From contig JAIOYZ010000006.1 in assembly GCA_021740845.1 (NCBI GenBank), forward strand, positions 62,001 through 126,000: a stretch of 64,000 bases of DNA. Direction: 5' to 3'. Positions 34,983 to 42,954 of the stretch are shown here, in pieces (the stretch's first letter is position 1; each line of letters opens with the position of its first letter). The position numbers were made by a program, and so were the translations under genes. Below the pieces are notes generated by a model. It was not told the origin of the DNA. It saw nothing but the letters and a program-made list of their open reading frames with translations, and ran no database searches. Origin of the DNA: Bacteroidia bacterium (GTDB taxonomy: Bacteria > Bacteroidota > Bacteroidia > UKL13-3).

Positions 34983-35843
34983 TTAATTACACCCAATTTT
35001 TATTTTGGGTTGGTCTGTTGTTCTATCTACAGTTCCCGTATAAACTTTTCTTCGTACCGTACATTCAATTTCTTTTGGTTTAAAAGTTGGAGAAAAACCA
35101 AAGAATTTTGCAGGAGAAAAAGTTAGGTAAAACCTACCCGTACTATTATCCTTAGACATTTCTAAATTTGGATTATCGCCTGTAGCAAAAAAGGTAGAAG
35201 GTTGGTAAACAACGCTAAGTCCAGTTAATGTATCTGTACCGGTAGCTTTAATCCATAAAAAGGCATCCCCTTCAGCTAAATCTTTCATACCAATATTTGT
35301 ATCTACAGGATTATCGTAATAAATGGTAGTAACTTCTTCTGGTAGAATAATGGCAGGCACTTGATAAATATAACTACGAGTTAATTTTGGAGGAGTAATT
35401 GGAATTATCAAATCCTCAGTTTTCAAATCAGGATCACCATAACCACCACCATCTTTAGGTTTTACTAAAAATTTAATCCCTTTACTATAAACCTCACTAG
35501 CAGGAACCTCATAAAATTCTGTTGGTATCATTTCGTAATACCAAACTTTTGGTCCTTTGGTTTCGTCTTTAATCATTACCAAAATATCGCTTGAACTTTT
35601 CCAAGGTTTATCGCCTGTACCATTTACTTTTGGACTAGAAGCAGGCAATTCAACAGGACTCCATGTCCAAATATAAAACGGACCGGGCTGATCGGCACAA
35701 GAGGTATTTGTAGTTTTGCTCAAATCTACATACAACCTTACCGTTTGAGTAACATCTGGATTTTCTGGTTCAATCCATGCTGCTTGGCCCATTACCAAAG
35801 AGCTAAGACAGGTAAATAAAACACTATATATAATTCTTTTCAT
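34983..35843 (-). CDS. Secreted protein of the SusCD operon, unknown function
   Basis: A 286-residue protein with a signal peptide (about 1-19, ending VMGQ) and a beta-rich mature part with Trp/Pro/Tyr-rich stretches. Two similar halves may be present, one starting at AAWIEPENPDVTQTVRLYVD and another near the PAIILPEEVTTIYYDNPVD segment, both resembling E-set modules. I do not assign a family with confidence (possibly the DUF4961 kind). Position as last gene of a SusC-SusD operon suggests glycan binding at the cell surface, replacing SusE/SusF, but there is no lipobox. Confidence 0.75.
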   Translation of the reverse strand: MKRIIYSVLFTCLSSLVMGQAAWIEPENPDVTQTVRLYVDLSKTTNTSCADQPGPFYIWTWSPVELPASSPKVNGTGDKPWKSSSDILVMIKDETKGPKVWYYEMIPTEFYEVPASEVYSKGIKFLVKPKDGGGYGDPDLKTEDLIIPITPPKLTRSYIYQVPAIILPEEVTTIYYDNPVDTNIGMKDLAEGDAFLWIKATGTDTLTGLSVVYQPSTFFATGDNPNLEMSKDNSTGRFYLTFSPAKFFGFSPTFKPKEIECTVRRKVYTGTVDRTTDQPKIKIGCN

Positions 35844-35850
35844 AACAATC

Positions 35851-36339
35851 TTATTTTCTTAAAAACTCAATATTATAACTCATTACCCAAGTATCTTTTC
35901 CTTTGCAAGAGTTGTAAACTTCTTTAGAAAGTTTCAAATTATCTTGAGGGCGAATTGGGCCATTCAATTTTAAATCGAAAGCAGTTCCACCATCTGGAGT
36001 GAAGGTAATTTTGCTAGGATATAAAACATCATCAAAAGCCCAAGTTCCAGAAGCTCCTCCAAAAAAGTTGAAGCTTAAACCAGCAGTATCAACAGTATAA
36101 GTTGTTGCTGTAAACTTAATATTTGGCAATTTTCCTGAATTAGAAAAATAACCAAAAATATTAGCTGATTCTTTTGTTAATGAGGTTTCATCCACTTGAA
36201 TAGCTTTTGACATTTGCCAATCGGCCATAATCCCTTCCATTTTACTAGCAGGCATTCCTATTTCTTTTGTTTCTTTTTTACATGCTCCAACAAGAAGGGT
36301 TGAAACTAGTAGTATATAAACGTAATTTTTCATTTTCAT
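35851..36339 (-). CDS. SusCD-associated lipoprotein (DUF5004-like)
   Basis: A 162-residue lipoprotein: short signal peptide with lipobox LLVGAC (Cys20), then a beta-rich lipocalin-like or DUF5004-like domain with MADWQMSKAIQVDE at the start and WVMSYNIEFLRK at the end. ATG 36339 leaves 5 bases after susD; in-frame ATG 36333 is also possible, and 36354 would overlap susD. Probably surface-exposed and part of the glycan-binding complex, by context only. Confidence 0.78.
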   Translation of the reverse strand: MKMKNYVYILLVSTLLVGACKKETKEIGMPASKMEGIMADWQMSKAIQVDETSLTKESANIFGYFSNSGKLPNIKFTATTYTVDTAGLSFNFFGGASGTWAFDDVLYPSKITFTPDGGTAFDLKLNGPIRPQDNLKLSKEVYNSCKGKDTWVMSYNIEFLRK

Positions 36340-36344
36340 ATGTA

Positions 36345-37727
36345 TTATTCGCATCCTCCTTCGGCATTAAATTCAAAGACACTAGTATTTTCACCAACTG
36401 GAAATTGTAAAGCTAAACCTGGGCAATTCCATTTAGAAGTTCTAATCATAACAGAACCAGAACCAGTAGGATCTTCCTTAGCTCCAATTCTCTTTAAATC
36501 TTGAACACGAACCCCTTCGCATGGAAACTCTAATCTTCTCTGTTTCCTGGCCATTGTAATTAAATCGGCAGCAGGTGTATTAGTTGGTAGATTATAAGTA
36601 TTAGATTGATATGCTCTTGTTAGAATATCATTGATATCACCAACTGCTGTGGTTAAATCAGTACCTAAAATTGCACAAGCTTCTGCACGCATTAATTTCA
36701 ATTGAGATAAATAACTGATAGGGTTACTTAAAAAATCTGAATTAAATTTTGTTATACCATATGTTTCAGAAGCATCACCAGGACTAAAGATAGTATAGAA
36801 TGCAGAACGTTTGTCGGCAGTATCAGCAGTAGCTTCTAAATATAAAGATTTAGACAAACGATTAGGTGATGGGTTTGAAGGATTAACAATTCTAAAATTA
36901 TTAATATAAGTAGCAGCCCTATTGTCTCCCACTCCAGTACTTACAAAAGAAAATATTTTTTCAGTTGAAGTAAGTGCATTTTCAAATCTATTAAGAGTTG
37001 GATCCATTGTATATTTTGGAATTAGCTCATCACAAACCTCTTTTACTTTGGCATAATTATTCATTTGGAAATATACTTTTGCCAACAATGCTTTAGCAGC
37101 ATCTTTTGTTGCATAATTTCCATTCTGATCTGGTAAACCAACGATGGCACTTTCAATATCACCTAAAATAAATGAATAAACTGCTCCTACACTTGCACGG
37201 GCTTTAGGTGAGGTTTCAACTTCTTCTCTGATTACAACCCCTAAATGCGAATTATCTGTGGTATACCCATAAGGTTGAGCCCAAATACGAACGATATCAA
37301 AATAAATCATTGCACGCAAAAACTTGGTTTCTGCTTCAACTCTTGATTTGAATGCGGCATCAACAGTTATACTCCCATCTGATAATTTCTTTTGTAAGAA
37401 ATTTAATCGGAATATAACGTTGTATAAATCTCCATAAAGGCTACTTACATCACTATTAAAAAAATTGGTTGTATGTTGGTAAACTGGTACGGTAAAACCA
37501 CTTTGAGGCTTTTCTAAATTATCACCCATCAATTCATTAAAAAACTGAACTCTGCCATTATAATGGTTGGCCATTGCATCATAGCAAGAATTCAAAATAT
37601 TGGCTAAATCTTGTTGGGATTGCACTGCTTCACTTTCCAACTGAGTACCTTCAGGTTTAATTTCAAGCCATTTACGGCATGAACCTAAAGACAGCATTAA
37701 TACTCCTATAATTAATAATCTCTTCAT
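36345..37727 (-). CDS. SusD/RagB-family starch-binding lipoprotein
   Basis: A 460-residue surface lipoprotein: lipobox SLGSC (Cys17), N-terminal segment LEIKPEGTQLESEA, helical TPR-like region (SRVEAETKFLRAMIYFDIVRIWAQPYG is a family hallmark) and C-terminal segment with ARKQRRLEFPCEGVRVQDLKR, all standard for SusD. It forms the lid on the SusC barrel and binds the oligosaccharide. It follows the susC gene by 11 bases. Confidence 0.95.
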   Translation of the reverse strand: MKRLLIIGVLMLSLGSCRKWLEIKPEGTQLESEAVQSQQDLANILNSCYDAMANHYNGRVQFFNELMGDNLEKPQSGFTVPVYQHTTNFFNSDVSSLYGDLYNVIFRLNFLQKKLSDGSITVDAAFKSRVEAETKFLRAMIYFDIVRIWAQPYGYTTDNSHLGVVIREEVETSPKARASVGAVYSFILGDIESAIVGLPDQNGNYATKDAAKALLAKVYFQMNNYAKVKEVCDELIPKYTMDPTLNRFENALTSTEKIFSFVSTGVGDNRAATYINNFRIVNPSNPSPNRLSKSLYLEATADTADKRSAFYTIFSPGDASETYGITKFNSDFLSNPISYLSQLKLMRAEACAILGTDLTTAVGDINDILTRAYQSNTYNLPTNTPAADLITMARKQRRLEFPCEGVRVQDLKRIGAKEDPTGSGSVMIRTSKWNCPGLALQFPVGENTSVFEFNAEGGCE

Positions 37728-37738
37728 CTTTTCTCTAA

Positions 37739-40700
37739 TTAAAATTCAATATTTATTTGAACACTAAACGTTTTTTCTTGTGGTGGTGTTAAATAGGTAA
37801 TATTTTGTGAACCCATATTACGTGAACTATTTAAATCACCAGAAGAACCACCTTCAGAATCTCTACCAATTTCAGGATCTAAACCATCATAATTTGTCCA
37901 TGTAAAGATATTGGTTGCAATTGCAGAAATACGCATGCTAGTTAATTTCATCCTTTTGCAATTAGCACTAGGCAAATTATAACCAACTGTTAAATTTCTT
38001 AACCTTGCATAACTTCCATCTTTTAACCAAAGTGTTGTATTACTCCATTCATCAGGCAGTCCATAAGTTCTATAATCTTTAGTCATTCTAGGAAATTTGC
38101 TTACATCGCCTGGGTTTTGCCAACGATCGTAAACTCTTTCGTCCATATTCCAATCTGTAACCAAAGAAGTTTGACGTTTTTGTGAAGATTCATAAATGTT
38201 TGACCCAAAACTATAAATTATCAAAATACTCATGTCCCACTGCTTGTAGCGGAAAGTATTGGTCATACCACCTATTGCTTTTGGAATTATTTGACCAACT
38301 GCGGTACGGTTTTTATTATCATAAACCGAAGTTTGATTGCCATTGATATCCAAATACACTGGTAAACCTGTATTGGCATCAACGTGCGACCAACGAATTA
38401 AATAATTGGTACCAACGGGTTTCCCAACCACCACACGAGTATCATTTGTACCACCACTTACGGCATCTTCAGTATAAACACCTAAGCTCGTAATTTCATT
38501 GTGGTTTCTAGCCACGTTAAAATTGGTTGTCCATTGAAAATCTTTGGTAACAATGTTTCTTGATTTAAAACTAAACTCAACACCTTCATTTAAGATACCA
38601 CCTACATTATCCCAATATTGAGAAAATCCTATAGATTGAGGTATGGTTAAATACATCAAAACATCAGAAGTTACTTTTCTGTAATAATCTAATTCTACTG
38701 TTAAACGATCTTTAAAGAACCCTGCTTCTACTGCAACATCATAATTATTAGAGGTTTCCCAACGAATGTTTCTATTTTCTAGTTTTAAAGGAAATAAGGT
38801 TGGATTTCCATTGTAAGTAATATTGTTTGAAGCGGCTGAGTATGTTGCATAACGGGCATCATCAGGAATATTTGCATTACCAGATTTACCCCAACCTGCT
38901 CTTAATTTTAAAAAACTAAAATGGCTATTTCCTTTCATAAACTTCTCTTCAGAAATCACCCAGCTACCAGAAAGAGAAGGGAAATTAGCCCAACGGTAAT
39001 TGGCTCCAAAACGAGAAGAGGCATCTGTTCTAAAAACTCCTTGAATAAAATATTTCTGCTTATAGTTATAAGTTGCTCTTGCAAAATAGCTCAAGAAACC
39101 CCAATTAGTACCAGGTTGAGCTAAATAACGAGCTGTTAATAATTTATCAAAATTATCTGTAAATAAACCGCCAACATTTGTAGAATCCGCAGACCTTCTA
39201 ATGGTATTTGCCCTTTGGTATTCATTACCAACCATCACTTGAAAATTGTGCTTTTCCTTGATGGATTTCATATAAGTGGCAGTAACATAATAATTAAAAT
39301 TCTTTACAAAAGACATTCCTCTGTATGCATCCCCATCATTAGCATTACCTGTAATTTCAGAAGATCTCCATTGGTCATCCGTTTGGTTCATATAATCGTA
39401 GCTTGTTTGAGCTTGCACCACTACATCTTTTATTGGTGTTAAAGTTAGGTTCAAACCAGTTAAGGCTCTTAACTCTTCTGTTCTCCACTTCAAATTATCC
39501 ATCATGCGAACCGGATTGTTTCCAGAACGATAATAGGTACCATCGGCATTGTATATAGGATAAATTGGTAATGCAGTACTCATGGCAGCACCTAATCCCC
39601 CAGACCAACCTGCATTTACTCTATTATTTAAGCCTCTGCTTAATGAACTATTTATTCCAATTTTCAACCATTGGGTAGCCTTATAATCCATATTAATTCT
39701 TCCAGCAGTCCTAACAAAAGAGTTTCCTGCTAGGTACGAACCATTATTATCATGAGATAGGTTCATAAAGGTATTTAATTTTTCACCGCCTTTGGTGGCA
39801 GAAAAGTTCATCCCATATTTGGCACCTGTTTGAATAGTTTCATCAACCCAATCTGTATTGGTGGCCATTGCTTGATCATAAGTGATACCTCCAGGTAACG
39901 GAGCTCTACCTGCATGTCCATCATTCTCCCAAGCCTCTTGGTTTAATTGTAGCCATTGTTTGTTGTTCAACATTTTTGGTCTGGCTGTTGGCGTTGAAAT
40001 TCCCGCACGCGCTTGCGCTCCAAATTTCCAGCCTTTTCCTTTTCCACGTTTGGTAGTAATTAAAATAACCCCATTTGCACCTCTTGATCCATAAATAGCA
40101 TTGGCAGCGGCATCTTTTAATACCTCAACACTTTCAATATCATCTGGGTTTAAGGAAGATAATGGGTTATTATTCATACCTCCCGAATTACCTAAAATAA
40201 AATAATCTTGGGTAATTGGAATTCCATCTACAACATATAATGGATCCCCACCTGCACTTATAGAGGAAATACCTCTAATCCTAACAATAGAGGCAGATCC
40301 AGCTAAACCACTTCCTACCGTTACTTGTACACCAGGAGCCTTACCCTGCAAAGCAGCTTCAAAACTCGGAACAGGCAAATCGTTTAATTCTTTTCCACCA
40401 ATTTTTGTGATGGCACCCGTAACCTCACGCTTCCTTTGCACACCATAACCAACAACAACAAGCTCATCCATTTGCTTGCGGTCTTCTTTTAAAACCACAA
40501 CAACTGTAACATCCGATTCTCCAAGTGTTACCTCTTTGGTAATATTGGCAAATCCAATTGAAGAAATTTTTAATCGATAATTCCCTGGTTTCAATTTTTT
40601 AATTTCGAAAAAACCGAGTGGATCCGTTACCGCGCCATAACTAGAACCTTCAACCTGAACGGTTGCTCCAATTACCGGTTCATTGCCTACATCTTTAACC

Positions 40701-40777
40701 GTACCCTTTATACTTTGGGCACTTGCGGATGTTGCAAAGATTAATAATAAATAAAAAGTAAGTAATCTTGTATTCAT
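37739..40777 (-). CDS. SusC/RagA-family TonB-linked outer-membrane transporter
   Basis: A 1012-residue transporter: signal peptide (about 1-21), carboxypeptidase-regulatory-like domain (GTVKDVGNEPVIGATVQVEG), the SusC-specific DELVVVGYGVQRKREVTGAI, a plug (LQGKAPGVQVTVGSGLAG, RIRGISSISAGGDPLYVVDG, ANAIYGSRGANGVILITTKRGK) and a barrel ending in NIEF. It imports oligosaccharides with SusD using TonB energy. ATG 40777 gives a normal signal peptide; an ATG at 40804 adds nine residues and is less likely. Confidence 0.96.
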   Translation of the reverse strand: MNTRLLTFYLLLIFATSASAQSIKGTVKDVGNEPVIGATVQVEGSSYGAVTDPLGFFEIKKLKPGNYRLKISSIGFANITKEVTLGESDVTVVVVLKEDRKQMDELVVVGYGVQRKREVTGAITKIGGKELNDLPVPSFEAALQGKAPGVQVTVGSGLAGSASIVRIRGISSISAGGDPLYVVDGIPITQDYFILGNSGGMNNNPLSSLNPDDIESVEVLKDAAANAIYGSRGANGVILITTKRGKGKGWKFGAQARAGISTPTARPKMLNNKQWLQLNQEAWENDGHAGRAPLPGGITYDQAMATNTDWVDETIQTGAKYGMNFSATKGGEKLNTFMNLSHDNNGSYLAGNSFVRTAGRINMDYKATQWLKIGINSSLSRGLNNRVNAGWSGGLGAAMSTALPIYPIYNADGTYYRSGNNPVRMMDNLKWRTEELRALTGLNLTLTPIKDVVVQAQTSYDYMNQTDDQWRSSEITGNANDGDAYRGMSFVKNFNYYVTATYMKSIKEKHNFQVMVGNEYQRANTIRRSADSTNVGGLFTDNFDKLLTARYLAQPGTNWGFLSYFARATYNYKQKYFIQGVFRTDASSRFGANYRWANFPSLSGSWVISEEKFMKGNSHFSFLKLRAGWGKSGNANIPDDARYATYSAASNNITYNGNPTLFPLKLENRNIRWETSNNYDVAVEAGFFKDRLTVELDYYRKVTSDVLMYLTIPQSIGFSQYWDNVGGILNEGVEFSFKSRNIVTKDFQWTTNFNVARNHNEITSLGVYTEDAVSGGTNDTRVVVGKPVGTNYLIRWSHVDANTGLPVYLDINGNQTSVYDNKNRTAVGQIIPKAIGGMTNTFRYKQWDMSILIIYSFGSNIYESSQKRQTSLVTDWNMDERVYDRWQNPGDVSKFPRMTKDYRTYGLPDEWSNTTLWLKDGSYARLRNLTVGYNLPSANCKRMKLTSMRISAIATNIFTWTNYDGLDPEIGRDSEGGSSGDLNSSRNMGSQNITYLTPPQEKTFSVQINIEF

Positions 40778-41090
40778 GGAGGCAAAATAATATTTACCTA
40801 ACATATAAAAAATTTCGACTAAAAAAATTTGAATAAATTGTTAGAATCCTTGTTATAAATCTAATATTAATTACTTGTGGGAATGAACCCAGTATATAAT
40901 TATTGTCCAATTGGTAGAAAAAATCAAAAAAAAAGTTACAAAACAGACCAAAATCAGGTCCATTATTTTTTACTTTTCCCCTTTTTCTATTTCGGTTTGA
41001 ACCAAAAAGCGGGAATTAAAAAAATTTAATTAATAATTTCTTTTTATGGGAAAACTCATAAATTGCGAACATCAATTACTTTATATTATT
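40778..41090. other. Divergent intergenic region of the Sus locus
   Basis: About 313 very A+T-rich bases between susC (leftward) and the T9SS protein gene (rightward). It has several A runs, a full iterated dyad at 40994-41003, and no convincing TAnnTTTG box for either gene. The control of both halves of the locus should lie here. I see no gene. Confidence 0.6.
40994..41003. repeat. Iterated dyad GGTTTGAACC, intergenic copy 4
   Basis: Full copy with flanks TTC and AAA, 88 bases upstream of the preferred start of the T9SS-secreted protein gene, in the Sus locus control region. Confidence 0.85.
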
Positions 41091-42806
41091 ATGAAAAAAT
41101 TATTACTAATCGCGGCGGCATTGGTGGCAAGCACTGGTGTTTTCGCTAAAAAAGTGAAGGTACAGGTTGACATGACTGGTCAAACAATATCTTCTAATGG
41201 CTTGCATGTTGTAGGAAACTTTAAAAACGTTAACTACGATGGAACAGACGAAAATCCATCACAATACAATTGGGATCCAGCAAATAATACAATGTCTAAT
41301 GGTGGAAATGGCAACATTTACTCAGTAATGTTAGATATTCAAGGAGATTTAGTTTACGAATTTAAATTCATAAACGATAACGATTGGGCTGGTGCTGAAA
41401 GCATCCCTGCTGAATCTCAAGTTGGTGGCGGAAATGGAAACCGTTGGGTTTATATTCCAGCTGGTACAGATACTATTGAATTGCCTGCAATTAAATTTAG
41501 TGGCAACGCACCAATGGGTCAATATTTACTTCGTTTAAAAGTAGATATGTCATTAGCTGGTACCGTTGATGCTGCTGGTGTTCACGTGGCTGGTGATTTG
41601 CAAGGTTGGGATCCTGCAAAAACTAGAATGGTTAATTACACAGGTGATGGAAAATACGAATCAACTGTTTACCAAACTATTTTATTTGTAGATAGCAACT
41701 CTTACAGCTACAAATTTGTAAATGGAGATGCTTGGGGTAAAGACGAGTCTGTACCTTCTGAGTGTGCTACTAGCAATAACAGAACTGTTTTAGTTAATGC
41801 AATGGATGTGGTTAAAGACATCGTTTGCTATGCTAAATGTGATGTTTGTAAGGTTGTTCCTAAATTCGATATCGTATTTAACGTAGATGTAGAAAGCATT
41901 TGCGATGTAGATTCAGTTGACGTTGCTGGTGGTTTATTAGATGGTAGCTGGGGTGTTGGTAACAAAATGACTAAAGTTGGTGCTACCAATGTTTGGACAG
42001 GCTCTCAAATGGGAATTGATTCTGGTTCTACTGTACAATACAAATACCGTTACTACAAAGCTGGTGTTCAAAACTGGGAGCAAATTGCATCTCCTTCTGG
42101 AAACCGCGAATTGAAATTAACAGAAAATACTACACTTCCTGCTAATTGTATTAATACTTTTGCTAATTGTGCTCCTAGACCTGCGCCACAAAATATTACT
42201 TTCAAAGTTGATATCAGTGAAATTACTCCTAACGGAAACCAATATTTAGTTGTTGATTTCTTAGGTGGTAAAAATGCTCCAATTCGTTTAACTCAAATGG
42301 AAGGAAATCCAGCTGTTTACATGCATACATTAAATGCAGTTTGTAATGGTACTTTGTATTACTATTTTATGAATGGTGATAGCAGTGTTGATTTAAATGC
42401 TGAGCAATTTGCTGATACTACAGACCGTGATTGTACTAAGCCAAATGGTGTAGGTGGATTCAATAGAGAATTAGTTAGAACTACAGCAACTGATTTAACT
42501 TTGTTCTACAAATTTAGCTCTTGCAAAACCAGCACAAATGGTTTATTTGATGCAAATACCATCTCTGCTAACTTACGTTTATATCCTAACCCTACTAGCA
42601 CTTATACAGTTATTGAATTTAATGACAACGCTAACAGCCACAATGTTCAAGTAATGGATATTGCTGGTCGTGTTATCAGAACTTACGATAACCACAAATA
42701 CAATACCTTGAGAATCGACAAAGATGAGTTGACTCCTGGTATTTATTTTATTAATGTTGCTAACGATAAAAACCAAACTGGTTCTATCAAATTATTAATC
42801 GACTAA
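41091..42806 (+). CDS. T9SS-secreted multi-module starch-binding-like protein
   Basis: A 571-residue exported protein: signal peptide (1-19), about four tandem E-set/CBM-like modules (restarts at KVQVDMTGQTISSNGLHVVGN, LKVDMSLAGTVDAAGVHVAGD, IVFNVDVESICDVDSVDVAGG, ITFKVDISEITPNGNQ) with repeated W-G and Y-x-Y-K-F strands, and a C-terminal type A sorting domain (LYPNPTSTYTVIEF to the end). A start at 41046 is in frame but would put 15 extra residues before the signal peptide. Its place in the Sus locus and CBM20/48-like repeats suggest a surface glycan-binding protein doing the job of SusE/SusF. A strong terminator follows. Confidence 0.85.
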   Translation: MKKLLLIAAALVASTGVFAKKVKVQVDMTGQTISSNGLHVVGNFKNVNYDGTDENPSQYNWDPANNTMSNGGNGNIYSVMLDIQGDLVYEFKFINDNDWAGAESIPAESQVGGGNGNRWVYIPAGTDTIELPAIKFSGNAPMGQYLLRLKVDMSLAGTVDAAGVHVAGDLQGWDPAKTRMVNYTGDGKYESTVYQTILFVDSNSYSYKFVNGDAWGKDESVPSECATSNNRTVLVNAMDVVKDIVCYAKCDVCKVVPKFDIVFNVDVESICDVDSVDVAGGLLDGSWGVGNKMTKVGATNVWTGSQMGIDSGSTVQYKYRYYKAGVQNWEQIASPSGNRELKLTENTTLPANCINTFANCAPRPAPQNITFKVDISEITPNGNQYLVVDFLGGKNAPIRLTQMEGNPAVYMHTLNAVCNGTLYYYFMNGDSSVDLNAEQFADTTDRDCTKPNGVGGFNRELVRTTATDLTLFYKFSSCKTSTNGLFDANTISANLRLYPNPTSTYTVIEFNDNANSHNVQVMDIAGRVIRTYDNHKYNTLRIDKDELTPGIYFINVANDKNQTGSIKLLID

Positions 42807-42823
42807 TTTTAATTAGCTCATAT

Positions 42824-42857
42824 AAAAAAAGCTCCGATTCGTCGGGGCTTTTTTTTT
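42824..42857 (+). terminator. Rho-independent terminator with UUCG loop
   Basis: AGCTCCGA-TTCG-TCGGGGCT stem-loop (42830-42849) followed by T9, about 20 bases after the T9SS protein gene. The UUCG tetraloop and the long flanking A and T runs make this one of the clearest terminators in the window. Confidence 0.92.
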
Positions 42858-42886
42858 GCCTTTACTTAGAGTTTTTTAACCTTTGG

Positions 42887-42917
42887 TTTGCAGATTTAAC
42901 AGAATCATTTATCTTTC
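42887..42917 (+). promoter_or_regulatory. Promoter of the GH97 gene
   Basis: TTTG (42887-42890), exactly 19 bases, then TATCTTTC (42910-42917): 4/4 and 7/8 matches to the Bacteroidota sigma-factor consensus TTTG-N19-TAnnTTTG. The predicted transcript would begin about 30 bases before the ATG at 42955. Confidence 0.6.
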
Positions 42918-42954
42918 AGAATTCAAATATTAGCTCGACAATTATTTAACTTAT

